From Psychrobacillus psychrodurans (lineage in GTDB: Bacteria; Bacillota; Bacilli; Bacillales_A; Planococcaceae), in NCBI RefSeq assembly GCF_027563345.1, contig NZ_JAMKBK010000003.1: a DNA stretch of 64,000 nucleotides; one strand, given 5' to 3'. The stretch's first letter is position 1. Each line of letters opens with the position of its first letter. Below the pieces are notes generated by a model. The model saw only the letters and a list, made by a program, of their open reading frames with translations, did no database searches and was not told the DNA's origin. Below, in pieces: positions 1 through 8,628 of this stretch. A program made the position numbers and the translations under genes.

Positions 1-18
1 CTCCTCATTCAATTATTT

Positions 19-606
19 CTACCCTTCAAAGGTCTCTTGAAATTTCGTCATAAATAAATCTGTGTCTTCCATTTCATCAACAGACAAATCTTCTGGTAGT
101 GGTGGAAGTGCTTTAATATCTTTTAACCCAAAGTATTGAAGAAATTCAGTTGTCGTTCCATATAAAATAGCCCGACCTGTCCCTTCTGCACGGCCTATTT
201 CTTGTATTAGACCTTTAGCAGAAAGAGTATGAATTGGTCGCTCTGACTTGACCCCACGAATTTCTTCAATCTCTACTCTCGTAATAGGTTGCTTATATGC
301 AACAATTGCTAGAACTTCAAGAGATGCCTGCGACAATGACTGATTTGTTGGATTCTCTACTAGTCTCTGAATACTATCTATATTTTCTTGCTTCGTAACT
401 AATTGATAGGTTCCTGCTAATTGTTTTATCTCAATTCCCCTAGTGTGATTTGTTTTATATTCCTGTATCATTTCCTGGAGGATCGCTTCTATTTCCTCAT
501 CTGCCGAACTAGTTAGGAAAGCTAATTGTTTTTTAGTTAGACCATCCTCTCCACTTACAAATAATAGACTTTCTATATTACTCATCAATTTCATCTTGGA
601 ATTCAC
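19..606 (-). CDS. scpB: Segregation and condensation protein B (ScpB)
   Basis: 195 residues, near the usual ScpB length. ScpB is the winged-helix kleisin-associated subunit of the Smc-ScpA-ScpB condensin that organises and segregates the origin region. Family features visible are an early FVSGEDGLTKKQL segment, the central LEVLAIVAYKQPITR stretch and the RAEGTGRAILYGTT hairpin of the second winged helix. The start is a GTG at 606, preceded about 9 bases upstream by AAAGGAAG. The first codons overlap the 3' end of scpA, so the two are translationally coupled. Internal ATGs at 594 and 585 are weaker alternatives. Identification is secure from sequence and from the neighbouring scpA. Confidence 0.95.
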   Translation of the reverse strand: MNSKMKLMSNIESLLFVSGEDGLTKKQLAFLTSSADEEIEAILQEMIQEYKTNHTRGIEIKQLAGTYQLVTKQENIDSIQRLVENPTNQSLSQASLEVLAIVAYKQPITRVEIEEIRGVKSERPIHTLSAKGLIQEIGRAEGTGRAILYGTTTEFLQYFGLKDIKALPPLPEDLSVDEMEDTDLFMTKFQETFEG

Positions 607-1357
607 TTTCTATATCTTCCTTTCGCAAATGCACAAACAAATCTTCAAAATTACTTTTTTGTTCTACATGTATAATCTGACGTTTCATCAGTTCAAGTAG
701 AGATAAAAAAGTAGTAACGATCGAGGTCTTATCTCTTGTAGGGAATAAATCGTAAAATGATAATTTCCCTCCTCCCTTTTTCAAAACCTCAATAACATTT
801 TTCATCTGAGCTTTAATCGATATTTCTTGTTTACTTATTCGTGTATTAAGAGGTGCATTTATTTGTTTTCTTCGCAACATTTTTTGAAAAGCACCGAGCA
901 TATCGTACACATTTGCGTCTAATTCAAGTAATTCTAATTGTTTACTAGTTTGGTATTCACTTAAATCTGTTGGTGGCCTAGAATAATAGAGTGAACGTGT
1001 CTCCTCCATCTCATGCAAGTTTTCTGCTGCTTCTTTATACTTCTTATATTCTATTAATCTTAGTACAAGTTCATCCCTTGGATCTTGTAAATCCATATCG
1101 AAATCATCGTCCATGTCATCGTCTTGGTGAATTGGCAATAACATTTTACTTTTAATCGATAGTAAAGTTGCAGCCATTACTAAGTATTCACTTGCTTCAT
1201 TGAGTTCTAGAACACGCATTGCGTGAACATGCTCCATGTACTGCTCTGTGATTTCCGCCATTTTTATATCGTATATATCTATTTCCAAACGATTTATTAA
1301 ATGTAATAATAAATCTAGAGGTCCTTCAAACGCTTCTGTTTTTACTTCGTAAGTCAT
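578..1357 (-). CDS. scpA: Segregation and condensation protein A (ScpA)
   Basis: Kleisin subunit of the Smc condensin. The protein opens with the diagnostic N-terminal FEGPLDLLLHLI segment that binds the Smc head, has an acidic linker (DDDMDDDFDMD) around residues 95-110, and ends in a winged helix. I place the start at the ATG at 1357 (259 residues), because AGGTGGAG sits directly upstream and family members begin a few residues before FEGPLDLLL. The frame is open 24 codons further upstream but that stretch is not conserved. It overlaps scpB by 29 bases. Upstream, only 54 bases separate it from a divergent DUF309 gene. Confidence 0.95.
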   Translation of the reverse strand: MTYEVKTEAFEGPLDLLLHLINRLEIDIYDIKMAEITEQYMEHVHAMRVLELNEASEYLVMAATLLSIKSKMLLPIHQDDDMDDDFDMDLQDPRDELVLRLIEYKKYKEAAENLHEMEETRSLYYSRPPTDLSEYQTSKQLELLELDANVYDMLGAFQKMLRRKQINAPLNTRISKQEISIKAQMKNVIEVLKKGGGKLSFYDLFPTRDKTSIVTTFLSLLELMKRQIIHVEQKSNFEDLFVHLRKEDIESEFQDEIDE

Positions 1358-1411
1358 AAAACTCCACCTATTATCGGTTTTTAACATTATTATAGAGGAA
1401 AGGTGATTGTA

Positions 1412-1915
1412 TTGCACCCTACATTTCATACTAGTTTTGTCGCATTTCTAAAACATTTCAATGAAACCTTCGATTATTTTGAGTGTCACGAGTTATTGGA
1501 AGACTATTGGAAGGAAGTTTCTCCAAGGCATAAAAATCATGCGTTAACTGCTCTAATCTTGTTAGCAACTTCTATGTATCACTGGCGTCGCGGAAATCTA
1601 ACGGGAGCTATTAAAACGATGAGAACAAGTATTAAAAGAATGGAAATAACGAAGAATTCTCCTTTCTTTGAAAACCTAAATTTCCAAAAATTAACAAAAA
1701 ATATGACAAATGCACTCGAATTAATGACTAATAGCCAAAAGTTTCAAGGATTTACTATCGATATAACTAATCCTAGTCTACAGACTCAAGTAAGTCGCGT
1801 CCATTTAGAAACGAATGAGGACATACATTTTCTTATTCATAAACATATGCTTCGAGATCGTTCAGAAATACTGGAGGAACGAGAAAGAGAGAAAAAAAAG
1901 AGAGATGACTTATAA
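1412..1915 (+). CDS. ypuF: DUF309 family protein (YpuF-like)
   Basis: 167 residues from a TTG start at 1412. AAAGGTGA lies 6-8 bases before that TTG, whereas the GTG at 1403 would sit inside the ribosome binding site. The HPTFHTSFVAFLKHFNETFD...ECHELLEDYWKE region is typical of DUF309, a helical family of unknown biochemical function that sits beside scpA in many Bacillales. The C-terminus is highly charged (EEREREKKKR). Here the gene points away from scpA and towards ribT; in B. subtilis, as I recall, ypuF is co-directional with both. A local inversion is the likely explanation. Confidence 0.85.
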   Translation: MHPTFHTSFVAFLKHFNETFDYFECHELLEDYWKEVSPRHKNHALTALILLATSMYHWRRGNLTGAIKTMRTSIKRMEITKNSPFFENLNFQKLTKNMTNALELMTNSQKFQGFTIDITNPSLQTQVSRVHLETNEDIHFLIHKHMLRDRSEILEEREREKKKRDDL

Positions 1916-1923
1916 AATCAAAG

Positions 1924-2283
1924 TCATTCCTCTTCTTTTTTTGTTTGGCATTTAGTATAAAATGGTTCTACATCCTCAGATGGCTTTATGGAATTAGTTT
2001 GTAAAACGGCTGGAAGTTTTTCCAACATTTTTTCACCGAGACCTTCACCGCGGTGTGAAGGATTGACTGAAAGGTGTTGAATTACTGCTTCAGTTCCTTC
2101 CATTCGTACTCCTATTAATCCTACTAAGTCGTCCTCTTTCTTCCAAAGAAACAAATGCCACTCTGGATTTGTCTCATACTCATGAATTGTTTCTAATAGT
2201 TTTTTTACATCTTTTTCATGAGGCATAAAGGAAAGTAACCCCATTGAAATTTTTTCAAATGTTTTTTTATAGCGAAGTAGCAT
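1924..2283 (-). CDS. ribT: GNAT acetyltransferase RibT
   Basis: 119 residues. The opening LLRYKKTFEKISMGLLSFMP matches RibT of B. subtilis as I remember it. The acetyl-CoA binding loop of GNAT enzymes is visible as VNPSHRGEGLGEKML at about residues 73-87. RibT is the last gene of the riboflavin operon in B. subtilis, where its substrate is unknown. Here no rib biosynthesis genes are adjacent, so it is an orphan lying between ypuF and lysA. It ends convergently with ypuF, only 8 bases apart. Confidence 0.85.
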   Translation of the reverse strand: MLLRYKKTFEKISMGLLSFMPHEKDVKKLLETIHEYETNPEWHLFLWKKEDDLVGLIGVRMEGTEAVIQHLSVNPSHRGEGLGEKMLEKLPAVLQTNSIKPSEDVEPFYTKCQTKKEEE

Positions 2284-2482
2284 AATTAAAACCCTCTTTT
2301 AATTTCTTGGCTTGTTTATTCATTCATTATTGATATTATACATACGAATATACAACTTTAATTTAAGACCCTTACAAATGTAATTTAGTTCGTAAATCTA
2401 TAAACGTATCATACTCAACACTAAATTTAACATAGTCCAATTTCTTAAAATATCTGTATTATCGCACCTTAACTTACCATTT

Positions 2483-2584
2483 TTACAAATTCGCATTTGG
2501 TGCTATAAATAACCAGTATATGACACCCCATACTATTCCAACAATAAAAATCATTAGAAATAGCATTACGTTTGCCTTTTTCAT
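2483..2584 (-). CDS. 33-residue single-pass membrane protein
   Basis: A 33-codon reading frame begins with ATG at 2584, preceded at good spacing by AAGGAGTG. The product is MKKANVMLFLMIFIVGIVWG followed by VIYWLFIAPNANL: a short basic N-terminus and one hydrophobic helix. It starts 5 bases after the lysA stop and is probably co-transcribed with lysA. The strong ribosome binding site and tight packing argue that it is real. I do not recognise the family. The remaining 200 bases up to ribT hold nothing else I can support. Confidence 0.6.
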   Translation of the reverse strand: MKKANVMLFLMIFIVGIVWGVIYWLFIAPNANL

Positions 2585-2589
2585 CTTGT

Positions 2590-3906
2590 TCACTCCTTCT
2601 CCATTGTTAAAGGAAGGTCAAGATGTATGAGGTCTTCCAACGTCTCTCTTTTAACAGCTAATTGATGTTTACCATTTTCTACAAATACAACCGCTGGTTT
2701 CGTTAAACGATTATAATTACTAGCCATGGAATAACCATAAGCGCCTGTGCAGAACATCGCTAGAATATCTCCTGGCTCAGCTACAGGTAATTGTATATTT
2801 TCGATTAGCTTATCACCAGACTCACAACATTTACCAGCAATTGTATAATTATTTGTTAACTGTTCGTCCATTTTGTTTGCAATAACTGCGTCATATTCAG
2901 CTCCGTATAATGCAGGTCTGATATTGTCGGACATACCTCCATCAACCGCTAAATAATTTCGAACATTTGGTACAATTTTTTCAGATCCGACAGTATATAA
3001 CGTAGTTCCTGCATCACCAACTAATGATCTACCCGGTTCTATCCAAATTTCTGGCATTTTAAAAGAAGAATTATGCACGAGCTCTTTTACAATTTGTATC
3101 ATTTCTTTTACATATATAGCTGGTTCAAGCGGAGCATCCTCATCTGTATATTTTATACCGAAGCCACCGCCTAGATTTAATACACCGCATAGGAAGTTAT
3201 AATCCGTATACCACTCTATCATTTTAGTAATTAGCTTCTCAGCAGCCACCTTAAAACCAGTCGTGTCAAATATTTGAGAGCCAATATGACAATGCAAACC
3301 AAGCAACTGGATATATTCATCCTGATATACATCCAGAAATGCTTGGTCAGCTTGTCCATTCAACAGATCAAACCCAAATTTAGAATCTTGTTGACCAGTT
3401 GTAATATAATCATGCGTATGGGCTTCGACACCAGGTGTTACCCTTAACAAAACATTAACTTTTTTCTTGGTTTTTTCAGTAAGTATCTTTAATAATTCTA
3501 TTTCATAAAAATTATCGACAACTATACAACCAATATTATGCTCAAGAGCTAATAATAATTCTTCTTTACTTTTATTATTTCCATGAAAATGAATTCTTTC
3601 TACTGGATATCCTGCTTGAATCGCAGTATACAACTCTCCAGCAGATACCACATCTAATGATAAGTTTTCTTGTTTCATCAATTGATACATTGCAACACTT
3701 GAAAAAGCTTTACTCGCATAAGCAACTTGTGCCGATATATGTTGATCTCGGAATGTCTGGATGAATGCATGTGCTCGTTCTCTAATTAGAGACAGATCGT
3801 ACACAAACAATGGTGTTCCATATGTTTTTGCAAGCTCTAAGCTATCTATTCCACCAATCATTAAGTGACCTTTTTCGTTTACAGCATGCCGTGAAACTAG
3901 CACCAT
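2590..3906 (-). CDS. lysA: Diaminopimelate decarboxylase
   Basis: 438 residues, the usual LysA length. A fold-type III PLP enzyme that converts meso-diaminopimelate to L-lysine in the last step of lysine biosynthesis. The PLP lysine lies in YASKAF near residue 66, the phosphate-binding glycines in GGGFG near residue 246, and the C-terminal barrel has EPGRSLVG and the catalytic cysteine in CCESGD. In B. subtilis lysA follows spoVAF directly, and that order is kept here. A 68-base gap separates it from spoVAF. Confidence 0.95.
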   Translation of the reverse strand: MVLVSRHAVNEKGHLMIGGIDSLELAKTYGTPLFVYDLSLIRERAHAFIQTFRDQHISAQVAYASKAFSSVAMYQLMKQENLSLDVVSAGELYTAIQAGYPVERIHFHGNNKSKEELLLALEHNIGCIVVDNFYEIELLKILTEKTKKKVNVLLRVTPGVEAHTHDYITTGQQDSKFGFDLLNGQADQAFLDVYQDEYIQLLGLHCHIGSQIFDTTGFKVAAEKLITKMIEWYTDYNFLCGVLNLGGGFGIKYTDEDAPLEPAIYVKEMIQIVKELVHNSSFKMPEIWIEPGRSLVGDAGTTLYTVGSEKIVPNVRNYLAVDGGMSDNIRPALYGAEYDAVIANKMDEQLTNNYTIAGKCCESGDKLIENIQLPVAEPGDILAMFCTGAYGYSMASNYNRLTKPAVVFVENGKHQLAVKRETLEDLIHLDLPLTMEKE

Positions 3907-3974
3907 TTAGTTCGCCTCTTTTCCCTATATCTATTAAAACTTTATCACAATAGATAAGGAAATGGCAATGCACA

Positions 3975-5423
3975 TTATGAACGTTTACGATCTGGTGATC
4001 GTGTTATAAATGGTCGTTTCGCATCATCAGGCATTGGAAACCTAATGATCAAACGCATAAATGCCCTTGGAAAAAAAGGTTGAAGTGGCCATAAATAAGG
4101 TACATTTAAAGGTTTAACAGAACATACGTACCAAAGCAAAGCTAAAGAAGCTACAAAAAATCCACTCGGTCCAAATAACGCAGTACTCAACAGAATAATC
4201 GTCCTAAATATTTTTGTTGTAATACTAAGCTCATATGAGGGAATAGAAAAAGTGAATATCGCTGTTATAGCTGTATATAAAATAACCTCTGGCACAAAAA
4301 TTCCTACATCAACAGCCATTTGTCCAATAACTAACGCAGCTATAATCCCCATCGCAGTTGATAGCGGAGTAGGAGTATGAATAGCAGCAAGCCTTAAAAA
4401 TTCTATCCCAATATCTGCAAATAGAAGCTGTAATAACAGCGGTATTTCAGTGGATTCTTTCGGTCCAATGAATTCAAGAGCCTTTGGTAAAAACTCTGGA
4501 TGTACTGATAATAAATACCAAAATGGTAAAAGAAATAAACTTAGAAGAACCCCTACAAATCGAATCCACCTAACCACTGTACCAATTGCTGGTGCTTGCC
4601 TGTATTCCTCAGCATGTTGTAGGTGGTGAAAAAGGGTCGTAGGTACTATAACTACGGATGGAGATGTATCTACTACTATTATTATATGTCCTTCTAGTAA
4701 ATGAGCTGCTGCTATATCTGGCCTTTCTGTAAATCGTACAAAAGGCAAAGGGTGAAACCCTTGTTTAAATAGCCATTCCTCTAATGCTTTGTCCGTCATA
4801 GTAATTCCATCATGTTTTATTTGCTTTAATCGATCTCGAATTTGAGTAAGATTATCTTCATTAGCAATATCTTTAATATAAGTTATTGCAATATCAGTTT
4901 GACCTAACTCCGTAATTTGGTGTAGCTCAAAGCGCAAATTGGTATCCCGAATCCTTCTTCTAATGAGTGCTGTGTTTTGGATTATGTTTTCTGTAAATCC
5001 ATCCCTTGAGCCTCTTACAACCTTCTCATTATCAGGTTCTTCAGGTGATCTTCCAGGGTATGAACGAACATCTATTGTATATACTGAACCATTTGTTAAT
5101 ATAAAAGTTACTTGTCCACTCAAAAGTGCAGCAAGCCATTTTTCCTTGGAATCATATTGCGTAATAGAGTAATACGGTAAATAATGCTCAATGATATCAT
5201 TTTCGCTTATTGTTTTATCTGTAATTTTCATTTGGGTGTTCGTTAATAATTGTGTAATTACTAGGCCATCAATCAGTCCAGTAATAAATACGAGTAGTAC
5301 AGGAAATTCATATAAATGGGTATGTAAAATTCCCACATCAAAAGACTCGTTTTCACCGAACTTTTCTTTTAAATATAATTCTGCTTCATCCTTACTAGTA
5401 AACAAAGGTTTCGTTTCAATCAC
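3975..5423 (-). CDS. spoVAF: Stage V sporulation protein AF (GerA-family membrane protein)
   Basis: 482 residues. A GerA-type protein made in the forespore. SpoVAF is known to associate with germinant receptors and the SpoVA dipicolinate channel. The N-terminal soluble half is followed by membrane segments from about residue 290 onward, with the family stretch FGPSGFFVASLALLW near residue 420. The gene overlaps the end of sigF by 4 bases and so joins the spoIIA operon directly. In B. subtilis spoVAA-AE lie between sigF and spoVAF; they are absent here. Identification is firm by family and by position before lysA. Confidence 0.88.
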   Translation of the reverse strand: MIETKPLFTSKDEAELYLKEKFGENESFDVGILHTHLYEFPVLLVFITGLIDGLVITQLLTNTQMKITDKTISENDIIEHYLPYYSITQYDSKEKWLAALLSGQVTFILTNGSVYTIDVRSYPGRSPEEPDNEKVVRGSRDGFTENIIQNTALIRRRIRDTNLRFELHQITELGQTDIAITYIKDIANEDNLTQIRDRLKQIKHDGITMTDKALEEWLFKQGFHPLPFVRFTERPDIAAAHLLEGHIIIVVDTSPSVVIVPTTLFHHLQHAEEYRQAPAIGTVVRWIRFVGVLLSLFLLPFWYLLSVHPEFLPKALEFIGPKESTEIPLLLQLLFADIGIEFLRLAAIHTPTPLSTAMGIIAALVIGQMAVDVGIFVPEVILYTAITAIFTFSIPSYELSITTKIFRTIILLSTALFGPSGFFVASLALLWYVCSVKPLNVPYLWPLQPFFPRAFMRLIIRFPMPDDAKRPFITRSPDRKRS

Positions 5424-6202
5424 CTATCTTTTGCATTTGTATTCGTATGACCTACTGGTACTAGCCAGGTTTTTAATTGAGTTAATATTTTCTTCTCTAG
5501 TCTCGACACTTGTACTTGGGAAATTCCTAATCGTTCAGCAATGTCACTTTGTGTACAATCAAGATAATAGCGTAAATAGATAATCATTTGCTCTCGTTTT
5601 TCCAGTTTTTCTACTAGCTCACGTAACGGAATATGCTCAAATGGTTTCTCGGAACGCTCGTCCTTCATTTGATCCATTAACGTTAGTGCATCCCCGCTAT
5701 CATTTTCATAAAGCTGCTCCTGCAACGATGCCGGATCACGAAGAGCATCTGTGGCCATAACTATTTCTTCTCGTGAAACCTCTAAAATATGCGCAAGCTC
5801 CAAAATAGTTGGTTGACGCTCAAACGTTTTTAAAAAGTCATCCGTAGCATGACGAATTTTAAAATTTAACTCCCGAATCGAGCGACTGATTTTCACCATT
5901 CCATCATCTCTTAAAAACCGCTGAATCTCCCCTATAATCATAGGAACCGCATACGTTGAAAACTTCACTTCATAGGACAAATCAAATTTATCTACCGATT
6001 TCATCAAGCCGATACAGCCGATTTGAAACAAATCCTCTAGATCTGCTCCTCTTGATGCAAACCTTTGGACAATAGACCATACAAGCCTAGTATTACCCTC
6101 AATCATTTGCTGCCTTGCTAATTTATCACCAGTCTGTGATAGTGCTATGAGCTCTCTCATTTTTTCTTGAGTTAGTAAAGTAGACGGTTTTTTATTTATC
6201 AT
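5420..6202 (-). CDS. sigF: RNA polymerase forespore sigma factor SigF
   Basis: 260 residues. First forespore-specific sigma factor, held inactive by SpoIIAB until release by SpoIIAA. Region 2 is seen as RLVWSIVQRF...ADLEDLFQIGCIGLMKSVDKFD, and region 4 helix-turn-helix as DIAERLGISQVQVSRLEKKI near the C-terminus. The start shares its first base with the spoIIAB stop region, giving coupled translation. Third gene of spoIIAA-spoIIAB-sigF-spoVAF. Confidence 0.95.
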   Translation of the reverse strand: MINKKPSTLLTQEKMRELIALSQTGDKLARQQMIEGNTRLVWSIVQRFASRGADLEDLFQIGCIGLMKSVDKFDLSYEVKFSTYAVPMIIGEIQRFLRDDGMVKISRSIRELNFKIRHATDDFLKTFERQPTILELAHILEVSREEIVMATDALRDPASLQEQLYENDSGDALTLMDQMKDERSEKPFEHIPLRELVEKLEKREQMIIYLRYYLDCTQSDIAERLGISQVQVSRLEKKILTQLKTWLVPVGHTNTNAKDR

Positions 6203-6648
6203 TAGACGATCCTACAAGATTCCTGGATTGGTACAAATTGCTTTGTTATTGTTACAGTCGTCCCCCTATCAGGAATGGAGTAAATCTCAACTCCGTCACT
6301 AAAGCTTTCCATAATTGTAAAGCCCATTCCCGAACGTTCCTGCTCAGGCTTTGTCGTAAATAGTGGTTCACGAGCTTGATTTACATCACGTATTCCACGG
6401 CCATAATCTACTATAGAAACGATAATTTCTCTATCTACTCTTTGTGCATGCAATTCAATTTTTCCGATACCATCTTCTTCATAACCATGAACGATAGCAT
6501 TCGTTACAGCTTCGGAGATGACTGTTTTAAATTCAGATAACTCTTCAATTGTCGGATCAATCGTTGCGATAAAACTAGACATAACCATTCTAGCTAATGC
6601 CTCATTCTCACTTTTAGCGATAAAAGATAATGTGATCTCATTGTCCAT
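6202..6648 (-). CDS. spoIIAB: Anti-sigma F factor and kinase SpoIIAB
   Basis: 148 residues. GHKL-fold serine kinase that binds SigF and phosphorylates SpoIIAA. The N box is visible in SEAVTNAIVHGY, and the G boxes in DYGRGI and SGMGFTIMESF. It overlaps spoIIAA by 11 bases and abuts sigF, so all three partners are translated as a coupled set, which suits their stoichiometric partner switching. Confidence 0.96.
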   Translation of the reverse strand: MDNEITLSFIAKSENEALARMVMSSFIATIDPTIEELSEFKTVISEAVTNAIVHGYEEDGIGKIELHAQRVDREIIVSIVDYGRGIRDVNQAREPLFTTKPEQERSGMGFTIMESFSDGVEIYSIPDRGTTVTITKQFVPIQESCRIV

Positions 6649-6994
6649 AAACTATTCCCCCTAACTTAGACATTATTTCAATTTCGGATTCGCTATAGAT
6701 ATAAGGGCTTAAACCTGCAAACTGAAAAATTTTACGCATTGTTGGTGACGGATTTACAATAATTGTTTGTCCATCTATCGGAGCAAGCTCTCTCATTCTG
6801 CCTAAAATTAACCCTATCCCCGAGCTATCCATAAAATTCAAATCTTTCAAATTCCAAACTATTACTTTAATAGACCCGTTTTTTATCATTGGAACTATCT
6901 CATTTCTGATATCATTTGTACTGTGATGATCTAATTCACCTTTTAATCGAATAATAATAATTTCGTCTCCTACTTTTTCTACTTCATGAATCAT
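6638..6994 (-). CDS. spoIIAA: Anti-sigma F factor antagonist SpoIIAA
   Basis: 118 residues. STAS-domain protein whose dephosphorylated form frees SigF from SpoIIAB. The phosphorylated serine lies in MDSSGIGLILGRM near residue 58. First gene of the operon. A good ribosome binding site (GGAGGCGA) precedes the ATG. Upstream lie a SigH-type promoter and a Spo0A box instead of the dacF gene found in B. subtilis. Confidence 0.96.
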   Translation of the reverse strand: MIHEVEKVGDEIIIIRLKGELDHHSTNDIRNEIVPMIKNGSIKVIVWNLKDLNFMDSSGIGLILGRMRELAPIDGQTIIVNPSPTMRKIFQFAGLSPYIYSESEIEIMSKLGGIVYGQ

Positions 6995-7018
6995 ACAATC
7001 GCCTCCTTAGATAGCGCT

Positions 7019-7046
7019 ATTCCACATGTTCCTTGAAAACTCCTTG
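7019..7046 (-). promoter_or_regulatory. SigH-type promoter of the spoIIA operon
   Basis: On the minus strand AAGGAGTTT (AGGA at 7044-7041) is followed by 15 bases after AGGAGTT and then GTGGAAT (GAAT at 7022-7019). This fits the SigH consensus RnAGGAwWW, 11-12 bases, RnnGAAT. The spoIIA operon of B. subtilis is known to be SigH- and Spo0A-dependent. Confidence 0.75.
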
Positions 7047-7088
7047 CGCTTGACAAAAGTAGAAGAAATCATCTCTTATTAGTCGATT

Positions 7089-7095
7089 TTCGACA
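7089..7095 (-). promoter_or_regulatory. Spo0A box
   Basis: TGTCGAA on the minus strand, an exact match to the Spo0A consensus TGNCGAA. It sits about 45 bases upstream of the SigH -35 element, a position compatible with activation of spoIIAA by phosphorylated Spo0A. Confidence 0.7.
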
Positions 7096-7142
7096 GAGGG
7101 TGGTCATTTAAAGTATGGGAACATATTCTTTTTTTTAATCAA

Positions 7143-7194
7143 AAAATAGGCATCTCGCAAAAGTTTTTAAAAACCTCAGCGAGATGCCTATTTT
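7143..7194. terminator. Orphan bidirectional terminator-like hairpin
   Basis: A perfect 16-bp inverted repeat (AAAATAGGCATCTCGC / GCGAGATGCCTATTTT) with a 20-base loop, flanked by A and T runs. No gene ends here. On the minus strand it lies just beyond the periodic repeat array and may be left from a lost upstream gene, or may end a transcript through the array. Confidence 0.65.
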
Positions 7195-7225
7195 GAATGT
7201 TTTAAACTGAAAAAAAACCCCTGTT

Positions 7226-8506
7226 TCGCAAGTAAATGTCACCCTAATGCAAGTAAGTAGGCATGGAGACCAAGTAAACGAAATAATTGTATCTTCACTT
7301 AGTTGTTTCTTTGGAAAAATAATCCACTTCGCAAATAATTGTCCCTCATGAGCAAGTAAAACTACTGCAGCCGCAAGTAAATAGTATGCGAGAGCAAGTA
7401 AATGAAATAATTGTATATCTCCACTTTGTTGAGACATTGGAAAAATAATCAACTTCGCAAGTAATTGTCCCTCTTGAGCAAGTAAAACTACTACACCCGC
7501 AAGTAAACAGCCAAGGAGAACAAGTATTCAAAACGGAACGCAAGTAAATAGCATGCAAAAGCAAGTAAATGAAATAATTGTATATCTCCACTTTGTTGAG
7601 ACATTGGAAATATAATCCACTTCGCAAGTAATTGTCCCTCATGAGCAAGTAAAACTACTACACCCGCAAGTAAACAGCCAATGAGAACAAGTATTCAAAA
7701 CGGAACGCAAGTAAATAGCATGCAAAAGCAAGTAATTGAAATAATTGTATACCTTCACTTAGTTGATTCTTTGGAAAAATAATCCACTTCGCAAGTAATT
7801 GTCCCTCATGAGCAAGTAAAACTACTGCACCCGCAAGTAAACAGCCACGAAGAGCAAGTATTCAAAACGGGACGCAAGTAAATAGCATGCGAGAGCAAGT
7901 AAATGAAATAATTGTATATCTTCACTTAGTTGATTCTTTGGAAAAATAATCCACTTCCCTCATGAGCAATTAAAACTACTGCACCCGCAAGTAAATAGCC
8001 AAGGAGAGCAAGTATTCAAAACGGAACGCAAGTAAATGAAATAATTGTATCTCTACTTTGTTGAGACATAGGAAAAATAATCCACTTCGCAAGTAATTGT
8101 CCCTCATGAGCAAGTAAAACTACTGAACCCGCAAGTAAACAGCCACAGAGAGCAAGTATTTAAAACGGGACGCAAGTAAATAATGCGAGTGCAAGTAAAT
8201 GAAATAATTGTATCTCCACTTTGTTGAGACATTGGAAAAATAATCCACTTCGCAAGTTATTGTCCCTCTTGAGCAAGTAAAACTACTGCACCCGCAAGTA
8301 AACAGCCACGAAGAGCAAGTATTTAAAACGGGACGCAAGTAAATAGCATGCGAGAGCAAGTAAACGAAATAATTGTATACCTTCACTTAGTTGATTCTTT
8401 GGAAAAATAGTCCACTTCGCAAGTAATTGTCCCTCTTGAGCAAGTAAAACTACTGCAGCCGCAAGTAAATAGCACACGAGAGCAAGTAAACGAAATAATT
8501 GTATAT
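7226..8506. repeat. Periodic GCAAGTA(A) array in about eight higher-order units
   Basis: About 1.3 kb built from the short motif GCAAGTA(A). In the unit starting near 8089 the motif recurs at 8089, 8110, 8131, 8152, 8172 and 8191: steps of 21, 21, 21, 20 and 19 bases. Each higher-order unit (about 125-170 bp) contains about six motif copies plus a motif-free block reading roughly GAAATAATTGTAT...GGAAAAATAATCCACTTC. The TTGTCCCTC marker that opens each unit appears near 7340, 7466, 7635, 7800, 8098, 8261 and 8428, with a deleted version near 7957. Spacers between motifs differ within a unit but are conserved between units. Open frames through it (rich in Leu, Ala, Tyr, with no start sites of quality) are by-products of the 21-base period. 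It occupies the place where B. subtilis has dacF. Confidence 0.9.
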
Positions 8507-8586
8507 CTCGTTGGATCCTTCAAATTTTAAAAAAGTGATCTAGTTAACTTATCTTTGTATTATTTATTTTTACACTTCTACAAAAT

Positions 8587-8628
8587 AAAAAGTTGGTAAG
8601 CTAAATCCAATTAGCTAACCAACTTTTT
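8587..8628 (-). terminator. Terminator of pdp
   Basis: AAAAAGTTGGTTAGCT pairs with AGCTTACCAACTTTT (one mismatch), followed on the minus strand by a T-rich run. It lies 22 bases after the pdp stop codon. Confidence 0.85.

Noticed and set aside
7135..8477. Four minus-strand frames of 64-105 codons rich in Leu, Ala, Tyr and Cys across the periodic array
   Set aside because: They arise because the 21-base period is a multiple of three. Starts are poor, frames change between units where spacing is 19 or 20, and no homologous protein is known to me.
7226..8506. CRISPR array
   Set aside because: The repeated motif is only 7-8 bp, intervals are 13-14 bp and recur between units, and no cas genes are near.
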